From NCBI RefSeq assembly GCF_002218085.1, contig NZ_BDUC01000003.1:407666-471665 (forward strand): DNA of 64,000 bases, in the 5' to 3' direction. Below are positions 9,497-17,315 of this stretch, in pieces; positions within the stretch are counted from its first letter, which is position 1; each line of letters opens with the position of its first letter. The stretch is from Tolypothrix sp. NIES-4075 (GTDB taxonomy: Bacteria; Cyanobacteriota; Cyanobacteriia; Cyanobacteriales; Nostocaceae). The position numbers and the translations under genes are program-made. Under the pieces are notes generated by a model. The model saw only the letters and a list, made by a program, of their open reading frames with translations. It was not told the origin of the DNA and made no database searches.

Positions 9497-9706
9497 ATGC
9501 AGAGCGATGTTATGTTAATGCAGAGCGATGTTATGTTAATGCAGAGCGATGTTATGTTAATGCAGAGCGATGTTATGTTAATGCAGAGCGATGTTATGTT
9601 AATGCAGAGCGATGTTATGTTAATGCAGAGCGATGTTATGTTAATGCAGAGCGATGTTATGTTAATGCAGAGCGATGTTATGTTAATGCAGAGCGATGTT
9701 ATGTTA
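9497..9706 (+). repeat. Perfect 21-bp tandem repeat, 10 copies
   Basis: Ten identical head-to-tail units begin ATGCAGAGCGATG and end TTATGTTA. The length is divisible by three, so the stretch translates as (MQSDVML)x10 plus ten residues before a stop at 9739. Every unit supplies ATG codons but there is no ribosome site, so coding is doubtful. Perfect identity indicates recent expansion. It is not a CRISPR array because there are no spacers. Confidence 0.95.
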
Positions 9707-9766
9707 AACGTTACGCTTTTACGCTCATGCTGTACTTAGCGTATCAAGAGTCCACAGTCACTTATA

Positions 9767-11158
9767 TTAGTCTTGCATTCCTGTATATAACAGCCTGACA
9801 AATAAGCGGACACCATCATCTGCTTTCAAGGTTGAATAAGACGGAGCTTCTCGGTTGCCGATCGCACGCAAGTCTGATAATAATTCTGGATGAAACTGGC
9901 AAGTAAAAGAACGGCGAATTTTTTTAGTTTCAAAGTCTTTGTAATTAATACACGTAGCTGAACATTGCGTAACTATCTCACCATCAACTGCTGTTGAACA
10001 TAAAATCTCTACTGAGTCAGGCAGTTGTATCAGCCATGCCAAAGGACTTCCAGCTATAATGTGTCGATAAGGAACAAGAGCATCATGAATACTGCGGTAA
10101 GCCCAGTTAGCAAACAGTATTGCCTCTTCGTTAACTTCATCGGAGTGAAACATGGAAATTGATACTTCACGCTCATATTGAATTGTGGTATCAATTACAC
10201 CTTCATGACTGTCAGCAGTTACATCATGAGCATGAATAAATTCCCAAGGAATACCTGAAACTTCACCGTCAAGAGACTGATAAGGTAATAATACGCGATC
10301 GCCAACTTCTTTTGATTCGTTGTGCGTCACTGCAAAATGGTCATCATTCCAACCAGAAGCAACGATGCGTCCATCATGCTTTTTGATTTTAAGTGTTTTG
10401 CCCATCGCTTGAATGCGTTCTGCAACTTCTTGGAGTGATTTGAGTGCTTTATTGTCCTTGTCACGTTCTAAATATGTTGTGTCCAAAACTTCTTTGACTG
10501 CTTGTCGAATCAGTCGGATATGACATTCAGCAGCTAGCTGATGTCCTACACAAATAAATATAGCAGGAGCGCTATTAGGCGATCGCGATATGAGTAATTT
10601 TTCCACTAATGCAAACATATCTTCTCGCGGGCAAGCCGGACTTGTCCAAGTCGATGTATCATACACTGATGGGTTGCCTCCTTCCACTACCACTGCATAA
10701 GCCGAGGTAATTGCCGGAACAACTAATTCTGCATCGATAATTCCACAAGACCAAGCAGGAAACAATATTGAATCCATATCGGCGACTTTTTGACCAATGT
10801 AGGCTACGTTTTTAGAAGCTCTAACTTCTTCACCAAGAGCGTTAACGCCTACATGTTCCCACGGTTCGATAATAATTATAGAATTGCGTAACAAATTGGG
10901 ATGCAACAGCAGAAACTCAAAATCTTCTCGTGAATTAATCACCTTTTCTAATGGCTTTCCGTGTCCCCACTCAAAACTATCCTCAGGAGCAAAAAGTTCT
11001 TTTTCAGATAGTGGAGCAACAGAGGTTCTGTCTGCTAAGAAACGACCTAACAAAATATGTACAGATTCAAAATCTACATAGCCTTGATGTAAGTAACCAG
11101 GAGTTAATCGCCAAGATGTCGGGGTAGTTTGATGGTAAGATTTGATAGTTTCAGTCAT
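9767..11158 (-). CDS. Class I glutamine amidotransferase-like protein of unknown pathway
   Basis: The 463-residue protein has AYAVVVEGGNPSVYD (~153-167), like the GGPxSVYD loop of GMP-synthase amidotransferases. It also has FICVGHQLAAE with a candidate nucleophile C203 followed by GHQ, and CQFHPE with H423 and E425. These would complete a Cys-His-Glu triad. About 215 residues separate Cys and His, roughly twice the usual spacing, so there is a large insertion (~210-400) of unknown fold. No synthase or acceptor domain is attached, and neighbours give no pathway. It could be a free amidotransferase, a gamma-glutamyl hydrolase-like enzyme or a non-enzymatic relative. It is opposite to the surrounding RTX genes and flanked by repeats and gene fragments, suggesting insertion. 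Confidence 0.6.
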   Translation of the reverse strand: MTETIKSYHQTTPTSWRLTPGYLHQGYVDFESVHILLGRFLADRTSVAPLSEKELFAPEDSFEWGHGKPLEKVINSREDFEFLLLHPNLLRNSIIIIEPWEHVGVNALGEEVRASKNVAYIGQKVADMDSILFPAWSCGIIDAELVVPAITSAYAVVVEGGNPSVYDTSTWTSPACPREDMFALVEKLLISRSPNSAPAIFICVGHQLAAECHIRLIRQAVKEVLDTTYLERDKDNKALKSLQEVAERIQAMGKTLKIKKHDGRIVASGWNDDHFAVTHNESKEVGDRVLLPYQSLDGEVSGIPWEFIHAHDVTADSHEGVIDTTIQYEREVSISMFHSDEVNEEAILFANWAYRSIHDALVPYRHIIAGSPLAWLIQLPDSVEILCSTAVDGEIVTQCSATCINYKDFETKKIRRSFTCQFHPELLSDLRAIGNREAPSYSTLKADDGVRLFVRLLYTGMQD

Positions 11159-11254
11159 AGTTAAAATAATTGCTAAGAAGCGTATGTGTTCAGTAAATAT
11201 ACTTTCCGCGTTACATCTTACCAGATAGGGGATGATGATAATAAAGATGATTTG

Positions 11255-11430
11255 ATTTACGCTGGTTCCGATGATGATGTCATCAATGCAGGTGTGGGAA
11301 ATAATACCATATATGCTGGGTTAGGTAACAATACAATTACCTCAAGTGGTATTAATACCATTTTTGCTCTTAGCGGAAGCGTTCGCTTTATTTTGGGTGA
11401 AGGAGATGGCATTGCCACAACTATTAAGTT
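11255..11430 (+). pseudogene. Detached RTX-repeat fragment
   Basis: The segment reads DLIYAGSDDDVINAGVGNNT, then NTIFALSGSVRFILGEGDGI, and ATTIKL. It aligns with ~7740-7914 of the large fusion gene. It stops about 40 bases short of where the fragment at 9135 would begin in the parent sequence. A short open frame runs 11186-11491 but lacks an upstream catalytic domain and ends in unrelated residues. The parent's GCGATCGC here is GCGTTCGC, one sign of decay. Confidence 0.75.
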
Positions 11431-11628
11431 ATTCATATATATATTTTTTTACCCCGCGATTGTTGTAGAATCCATTACATCAAAAATTTAAGCAATATTT
11501 AGGCGATCGCTTTGCCTCTGCGGTAAAAACGGAAACTTGGATCTTTATCCGATTCGGGCACTCAAGCGATCGCTCTACAATCTGTTTGGCTACAGCAAAC
11601 TTAACAAAAAACGACGAAGGTAATAGCT
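11431..11628. other. Leader of the cadherin-like RTX gene; no gene seen
   Basis: This stretch has two HIP1 octamers and AT-rich sequence but no supported reading frame. A GAAGG ribosome site lies just before the ATG at 11629. No clear promoter or operator was recognised. Confidence 0.5.
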
Positions 11629-12777
11629 ATGACAACTATCAATTTTGACGATTTAGCTCCTAATACAGTTGTAAGCAATCAGTATTCAGGAGTAACGTTT
11701 TCATCTGGTGGAGGAAGTTCTGTTCAAGTAGTTGATTATAGTTTTGCCGCACCCTCTCTATCAAACGGAATCTTTGCAACAAATCCCTCCACCGGGTTTG
11801 ATCCAATTTTGAATGTTGATTTTGCTCAACCAGTTAATAATTTATCATTTTCTGTATTTGCGGATAATGCTGCTGGTGTTAGTGGCAAAATTGATGTTTT
11901 TACTACTACAGGATCGCCCATTACAGTTGATCTCATTACTGATGGTCAGCAGTTGACTCTAGATCTTGTAAATTTATCATCATTTACAAACATCACCCGC
12001 ATTAGTGTCAACAACACAGGAGATCCTAACGGTATTGCATATGATGACTTTCAATTCAACTTTGCTCCAGTCAACCTAGCTCCAGTTGCCGTTGATGATA
12101 CTACCACCACTGCCAAAAATACTGCCGTGACCATCTTGGCAAGTACCCTGTTAGCTAACGATACCGATCCCGACAGCAACCCCCTCAGCATCACTGGTGT
12201 CAGTAATGCTATCAACGGTACTGCCGTCTTTAATGACAACGGTACGGCTGGCAACACCGCAGATGACTTTATTGTCTTCACCCCCGCGACTGGCTTCAGC
12301 GGCAATGGCAGCTTTGACTACACCCTCAGCGATGGCAGCCTCACCGACATTGGTAATGTCACCGTTGCCGTGGGGAATAACCTTTTTGGTGGTAACGGGG
12401 ACGACTTGCTCAACGGCACAGCAGGCAATGATAGCCTAAGTGGCGGCAACGGCAAAGATATCCTCAATGGACGTGCTGGTAATGACATCCTCGATGGCGG
12501 TAACGGCAAAGATGTTTTGACTGGCGGTACTGGCAACGACATTTTAACTGGTGGCAATGGTTCTGATACTTTCATCTTCGCTGCCCTGGACGGCACCGAT
12601 ACGATTACTGACTTTACCAAAGGACTTGATTACATTGGTTTGTCCGGCGGTTTAACCTTTGGTCAACTGTCTTTCTCTGGCAGCAACATCATTATTACCA
12701 GCACCAATGAAATCCTGGCAACGCTGACGGGTATTAATACCACTACCCTCACATCTGCTGATTTCTTAACGGTCTAG
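11629..12777 (+). CDS. Secreted RTX protein with cadherin-like domain
   Basis: The 382-residue protein starts at ATG 11629 after a GAAGG ribosome site. Residues ~1-140 form a beta-rich domain (INFDDLAPNTVVSNQYSGVT, AYDDFQF) like those seen in cyanobacterial surface or PEP-type proteins. Residues ~145-245 are a cadherin-like/tandem-95 domain (APVAVDDTTTTAKNTAVTIL, LLANDTDPDSNPLSI). Residues ~250-315 are canonical RTX nonapeptides (GGNGDDLLNGTAGNDSLSGG), more classical than in the phosphoesterases. The tail (DTITDFTKGLDYIGLSGGLT) is a typical type I secretion end. No enzymatic motif is visible, so an adhesive or structural surface role is inferred. It is the RTX gene closest to the transporter genes. 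Confidence 0.8.
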   Translation: MTTINFDDLAPNTVVSNQYSGVTFSSGGGSSVQVVDYSFAAPSLSNGIFATNPSTGFDPILNVDFAQPVNNLSFSVFADNAAGVSGKIDVFTTTGSPITVDLITDGQQLTLDLVNLSSFTNITRISVNNTGDPNGIAYDDFQFNFAPVNLAPVAVDDTTTTAKNTAVTILASTLLANDTDPDSNPLSITGVSNAINGTAVFNDNGTAGNTADDFIVFTPATGFSGNGSFDYTLSDGSLTDIGNVTVAVGNNLFGGNGDDLLNGTAGNDSLSGGNGKDILNGRAGNDILDGGNGKDVLTGGTGNDILTGGNGSDTFIFAALDGTDTITDFTKGLDYIGLSGGLTFGQLSFSGSNIIITSTNEILATLTGINTTTLTSADFLTV

Positions 12778-13257
12778 AATTATAGCCTTTTTAGCTGATT
12801 GGTGATGCGATCGCATTTTCTTTTGATCTCAAACGCGATCGCACTCCCGCCCAAGACTCAAGTCTTTAATGCGTAAAGAGTTCCTCCTTACTAAGCCGTA
12901 AAGAACTCATTCGAGCGAAGAATAAAAGCCACGGCGATCGCCTGTAAAATTTTTTTTATTTTCTTTAGAAACAGCCTCGAAAACGATTTTTTATCGCCGC
13001 TGTGTATTATTCTTTTTGTAGACTTGTTTATAGTTTTGCATTTATGAAGCAAGGTTAACCAACTTATAACCTTTTCTTGACCTTTAATCGATAGGTTAAT
13101 ACTTAATACCGTTTCTTGATGAAGCTGCAACATATTTTACCCCCCGGCTAACGCCGTCCCCCCTTAGTAAGGGGGGACTACAGGGGGGTTCGGCGCATCT
13201 TCATACAGAATTGGTATAAGGTAATTAACGACAGCGGCAAACCCGATAAAAACCGAT
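12778..13257. other. Repeat-bearing intergenic stretch
   Basis: The gap holds HIP1 sites, an imperfect GAGTTC/GAACTC palindrome near 12878-12912, and the G/C-rich palindrome listed separately at 13141-13190. A minus-strand frame at 12891-13133 lacks recognisable composition or homology and is not accepted as a gene. Confidence 0.5.
13141..13190. repeat. CCCCCC/GGGGGG palindromic repeat
   Basis: GTCCCCCCTTA (13156-13166) and TAAGGGGGGAC (13168-13178) form a perfect 11-bp stem with a one-base loop, enclosed by further C and G runs. Such elements are common dispersed repeats in cyanobacteria. It lies 70-120 bases before the isomerase gene. Confidence 0.75.
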
Positions 13258-14004
13258 ATGACTGCAATTTTGCAAGTTAGCGATGTTTGGCAACAAGCCG
13301 CTACACATTTAAGTAAAATTACATCTGGGGAAATTATTTCCTTACTGAAGCAGTATGGGATAATGCCGCAGTTTATGCGAGAGGTTCTGATCGATTGTGC
13401 GATCGCCGATATTACTCTCACAACCGAAGAAACCTTTAAAGCATGTCAACAGTTTTATCAGCAACATCAGCTTAATACTGATGCTGACTTAGAAGCATGG
13501 CTTGTATCTCGCTCTTTGTCTCGCGAACAACTTGACCATATTATCACTCGCAACACCAAGCTGGAATACTTCAAGCAAGGTAATTGGGAAAATAAACTAG
13601 AGTCTTATTTTCTCCAACGCAAAGCAAAGTTAGATCGGGTAATTTATTCATTAATTAGAGTCAAAGATATCGGTATTGCTCAAGAGCTTTACTTTCGCAT
13701 TCAAGAAGGGGAACAGTCTTTTAGTGAACTTGCTAGTCAATATTCTTTAGGTGCAGAAGCGGAAACAGGGGGTTTACTCGGTCCGATGGAACTGTCAGTT
13801 CCCCATCCAGATTTAGCAAAAATGCTAATAGCAAGTCAACCAAATCAGCTTTTACCACCAACCCGTTTAGGAGAGTGGATCGTCATTTTACGGCTAGAAA
13901 AGTTTATCAAGGCTCAATTAAATGAGTCAATGCGGCAGCGACTATTAAACGAATTATTTGAAAATTGGATACAAACCCAGTATAAACAGCTGATTGCTCA
14001 CTAA
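13258..14004 (+). CDS. Parvulin-type peptidyl-prolyl isomerase linked to type I secretion
   Basis: This is a 248-residue protein. The N-terminal ~130 residues are helical, like the chaperone part of SurA/PrsA-type proteins. Residues ~135-225 match the PpiC/parvulin rotamase domain (RIQEGEQSFSELASQYSLG, AETGGLLGPMELSVPHPDLA, LGEWIVILRLE). No signal peptide is evident, so it probably acts in the cytosol or at the inner membrane. It lies ~140 bases upstream of, and in line with, the type I secretion ABC transporter, so it may hold RTX substrates unfolded or assist the machinery. That role is inferred from context. ATG 13258 is the start. Confidence 0.8.
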   Translation: MTAILQVSDVWQQAATHLSKITSGEIISLLKQYGIMPQFMREVLIDCAIADITLTTEETFKACQQFYQQHQLNTDADLEAWLVSRSLSREQLDHIITRNTKLEYFKQGNWENKLESYFLQRKAKLDRVIYSLIRVKDIGIAQELYFRIQEGEQSFSELASQYSLGAEAETGGLLGPMELSVPHPDLAKMLIASQPNQLLPPTRLGEWIVILRLEKFIKAQLNESMRQRLLNELFENWIQTQYKQLIAH

Positions 14005-14027
14005 ATAATTTTTAATTCTTATATAAC

Positions 14028-14040
14028 TTACGCAAAAATT
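14028..14040 (+). repeat. Possible MITE-end remnant
   Basis: ACTTACGCAAAAA shares its first ten bases with the terminal inverted repeat of the MITE at 9319 (GGACTTACGCAA). No second end is nearby, so it may be a solo remnant or chance. Confidence 0.3.
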
Positions 14041-14147
14041 CTCTCTCTTCCTCATTCCTCTGTGAATGCGTCTTCTGCGGTTCGTTTTTCCATAACAAGT
14101 GCATAACTACTATCTTATTTTAATTTCCCCCTAAAAGCGTTGACTTG

Positions 14148-17135
14148 ATGAGCTACACAACAATTAACACCGAAACATTTCTCAAAGCGATCGCTCCTTT
14201 TGATCAACTTTCAGAAAACGCACTATCTAAGGTATCACAGCAGACACAGTTATTGCGCTACCGCATGGGACAAACAATTGTCATGCGGGAAAAAATACCC
14301 GCTGTGATTTATATTATTTTTGAAGGACAAGCGCGACTATTAGGATACGATCCAAAAAGTCAGATGCCGGTAACTTTAAAGTTACTGCAACCAGGAGATA
14401 TTTTAGGTTGGGTTGGGTTGATTCGGGGAGTAGGTTGTGAAACAGCGATCGCTTCCAGTGAAACAATCTGTCTAACTATAAAAGCTACCGAATTTCTCAC
14501 ACTTGTACAGCAAGAAAAAGCCTTTGCATCTTACTTTCACAATCGTCCAGAATTAATCGAAGTCTTCGATTTGTTAGCAGCAGAACTGCAAAGTCACGCA
14601 AATAATGAGTTATTACTTGAAGCAACTAATTCAAATTCTTTAAAAGAATTAGCTTTAAAGGTTCATTCAGAAGTTACAATCGTCAATCTTACTGAAGATT
14701 CTCAAAGTGAATTGCCAAGCGATCGCTTGTGGTTAGTTAGTGGGGGAAGCATTCCAGAAGCGATCGCTACTCGCTATAATCCCCAAACGCACCTCACAAA
14801 AGCAAAGCATCTACGTTTACTTGGCTTTCCAGCCAACATTCTCCCCACTCCCCCCCTCCCCCCCTCCCCCACTCCTCCACTCCCCACTTCCCACGACGAT
14901 ATCCCCTACGCACCACAGGAACCAGAAGGAACACACGTAGAAACTTCTAACCTAAAAAAATATCCATACGTGCGCGGTAGTGGTAGGATAGATGCGGTTC
15001 TTGCTTGCTTTCAAATGTTGAGCAAGCAACTAAATTTGCCTTTTCGTCGGGAAGTTCTGCGTAAGGTTTTGCAAAATCAGGAACGACGAACAGGTTCGCT
15101 ATCGTTGCAGCAATGTGGAGCGATCGCTGAATCATTGGGTTTAAATGCTCAACTTATCAGTTTACCAGTCAACGCGGTGGGACGACTTCAAGCACCGGCG
15201 ATTGTACAATGGCAAGATAGTTTTGCCCTACTTTACGAAATCAATACTCAAGCGATCGTTTTAGGAATTCCCGAAGTTGGAGTTTTGCGGCAAAAAACCG
15301 CAGATGTTGCTAGTATTCTCCTACAATCGGCAACCAAACCAGACGAATCTCCAAAAGAAGCTGTTCCAGTTTTGCTGCTGCAACAAACTAGATACACACC
15401 GCAGCAAAAGTTTGGTTTAAGTTGGTTTTTACCTTCTTTATACAAATATCGTCAAGTACTAATAGAGGTATTTATTGCCTCTTTCTTTGTCCAATTATTT
15501 GGGTTAGCAAATCCGTTGATGACCCAAGTTATTATCGACAAAGTTTTAGTACAAAACAGCGCCGAAACATTGCAAGTATTAGGCATTTTTCTCATAGTAA
15601 TTGCAGTCTTTGAGGCAATTCTAACTAGTATTCGTACTTATTTATTCGTCGATACCACCAATCGAATTGACTTAGCACTTGGTTCGCAAATTATTGACCA
15701 TTTGCTACGTTTACCTTTACGATACTTTGAACGTCGTCCCGTAGGTGAATTATCAACACGAGTAAATGAATTAGAAAATATTCGCCAATTCTTAACCGGA
15801 ACAGCTTTAACAGTCGTTTTGGATGCGGTGTTTTCGGTCATTTATATTGTGGTGATGTTTATCTACAGTTGGCTGTTGAGTTTAGTAGCGCTCTCCACAT
15901 TACCATTATTCGTACTCCTAACAACAGTGGTTTCTCCAATTGTGCGACGACAACTGCGCTCCAAAGCAGAACGCAATGCGGAAGCGCAATCTCATTTAGT
16001 TGAAGTACTATCAGGTATCCAAACAGTAAAAGCGCAAAATATCGAATTGCGATCGCGTTGGCAATGGCAAGAACGTTACGCTCGTTATGTCAGTGCCGGT
16101 TTTAAGACAGTTCAAACATCCACCGCAGCCGGTTCCACCAGCAACTTCTTAAGTCAACTTTCCAGTTTATTAGTGTTGTGGGTAGGAGCTTATTTAGTAC
16201 TCAAAGGCGAACTTACTTTAGGGCAATTAATCGCCTTTCGGATTATAGCAGGTTACGTCACCAGTCCATTGCTACGTTTAACGCAACTATGGCAGAATTT
16301 CCAAGAAACAGCGCTTTCTTTGGAACGGTTGAGCGACATTATCGACTCACCTACAGAATCTTCTGAAAGCGATCGCGGTAACATTCCCATGCCGATGATT
16401 CAGGGTTCAGTAAAGTATGATAATGTATCTTTCCGCTTCAATCCTAGCGGTGCGCTGCAACTCAACAACATCAACTTAGAATTTCCCGCTGGCATATTTG
16501 TGGGGATAGTCGGTCAAAGTGGTTCTGGCAAAAGTACATTGATGAAACTTCTACCGCGTTTGTATCCTTTAGAATCAGGTAGAATTTTAATCGACGGTTA
16601 TGACATCAATAAAGTCGAACTTTATTCCTTAAGGAAACAAATCGGCATCGTACCACAAGATACGCTGTTATTTGATGGAACAATCCAAGAAAATATCGCT
16701 TTAAATCATCCAGACGCAAGCTCAGAAGAAATTATCGAAGCTGCCAAAATTGCCTTTGCTCACGAGTTCATTATGAACCTACCCAACGGTTACAATACCA
16801 GAGTTGGGGAGCGCGGTGCATCTCTTTCTGGTGGACAGCGACAACGAATAGCGATCGCTCGAACCATCCTGCAAAATCCGCAAATGCTCATTCTCGACGA
16901 AGCTACCAGCGCTCTTGATTACGAATCAGAACGGCAAGTTTGTTTAAATTTAGCCGAAGCATTTAAAGGACGCACAGTTTTCTTTATTACCCATCGTCTC
17001 AGCACAATCCGCAATGCCGAATTGATTTTAATGCTCGATCAAGGCTTTGTAGTCGAACAAGGAACCCATCAACAATTAATGACTGAAAAAGGTCGTTATT
17101 ACTGCTTATATCAACAGCAAGAAGCACAACTGTAG
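14148..17135 (+). CDS. Type I secretion ABC transporter with cNMP-binding and inactive C39-like domains
   Basis: The 995-residue inner-membrane exporter starts at ATG 14148 (a TTG lies immediately before). Residues ~10-150 are a cyclic-nucleotide-binding-type domain (GQTIVMREKIPAVIYIIFEG, LQPGDILGWVGLI). A Pro/Thr linker at ~228-250 is encoded by a C/T-rich tract. Residues ~265-400 are C39-peptidase-like (RIDAVLACFQMLSKQL), where the position of the catalytic Cys is Ala (DAVLAC against DCGxAC) and the catalytic His is not found. That makes it a non-cleaving HlyB-type domain. Membrane segments span ~420-700. The ABC domain has Walker A GQSGSGKST (~790), signature LSGGQRQRIAIA (~892), Walker B LILDEATSALD and THRLST. 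It probably exports the RTX enzymes with the HlyD protein downstream. The outer-membrane TolC partner is not in the window. Confidence 0.9.
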   Translation: MSYTTINTETFLKAIAPFDQLSENALSKVSQQTQLLRYRMGQTIVMREKIPAVIYIIFEGQARLLGYDPKSQMPVTLKLLQPGDILGWVGLIRGVGCETAIASSETICLTIKATEFLTLVQQEKAFASYFHNRPELIEVFDLLAAELQSHANNELLLEATNSNSLKELALKVHSEVTIVNLTEDSQSELPSDRLWLVSGGSIPEAIATRYNPQTHLTKAKHLRLLGFPANILPTPPLPPSPTPPLPTSHDDIPYAPQEPEGTHVETSNLKKYPYVRGSGRIDAVLACFQMLSKQLNLPFRREVLRKVLQNQERRTGSLSLQQCGAIAESLGLNAQLISLPVNAVGRLQAPAIVQWQDSFALLYEINTQAIVLGIPEVGVLRQKTADVASILLQSATKPDESPKEAVPVLLLQQTRYTPQQKFGLSWFLPSLYKYRQVLIEVFIASFFVQLFGLANPLMTQVIIDKVLVQNSAETLQVLGIFLIVIAVFEAILTSIRTYLFVDTTNRIDLALGSQIIDHLLRLPLRYFERRPVGELSTRVNELENIRQFLTGTALTVVLDAVFSVIYIVVMFIYSWLLSLVALSTLPLFVLLTTVVSPIVRRQLRSKAERNAEAQSHLVEVLSGIQTVKAQNIELRSRWQWQERYARYVSAGFKTVQTSTAAGSTSNFLSQLSSLLVLWVGAYLVLKGELTLGQLIAFRIIAGYVTSPLLRLTQLWQNFQETALSLERLSDIIDSPTESSESDRGNIPMPMIQGSVKYDNVSFRFNPSGALQLNNINLEFPAGIFVGIVGQSGSGKSTLMKLLPRLYPLESGRILIDGYDINKVELYSLRKQIGIVPQDTLLFDGTIQENIALNHPDASSEEIIEAAKIAFAHEFIMNLPNGYNTRVGERGASLSGGQRQRIAIARTILQNPQMLILDEATSALDYESERQVCLNLAEAFKGRTVFFITHRLSTIRNAELILMLDQGFVVEQGTHQQLMTEKGRYYCLYQQQEAQL

Positions 17136-17163
17136 GGACTGGGGACATTTTAAGAGGGGAAAA

Positions 17164-17310
17164 GGTTAAAGGGTAAAGGGTAAAGGTATGGAAATAAAGA
17201 GTTATTTAAATCACTCATCCATCATATTTTTCCCCTTTCCCCTTTCCCCTTTCCCCCTTCCCCTTTCCCCTTTCCCCTTTCCCCTTTCCCCTTTCCCCCT
17301 TCCCCCTTTC
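17164..17310. repeat. Heptamer tract (AAAGGGT)n ... (CCCCTTT)n
   Basis: About three TAAAGGG units at 17164-17187 are followed at 17230-17310 by eleven or so CCCCTTT-type units, roughly complementary to the first set. The tract fills the gap between the ABC transporter and the HlyD gene and ends six bases before the HlyD start codon. Confidence 0.9.
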
Positions 17311-17315
17311 AACCA

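Noticed and set aside
9497..9706. Possible CRISPR array
   Set aside because: Units are contiguous with no spacers.
9497..9739. 80-residue reading frame with (MQSDVML)10
   Set aside because: It is a by-product of a tandem DNA repeat; no ribosome site and no unique sequence.
13040..13110. Pho-box-like TTAA repeats upstream of the isomerase gene
   Set aside because: Spacing of 7 and 12 bases does not fit the regular 11-base period of cyanobacterial Pho boxes.
12891..13133. Minus-strand 80-residue reading frame
   Set aside because: No family, no clear ribosome site, sequence overlaps palindromic and AT-rich spacer.
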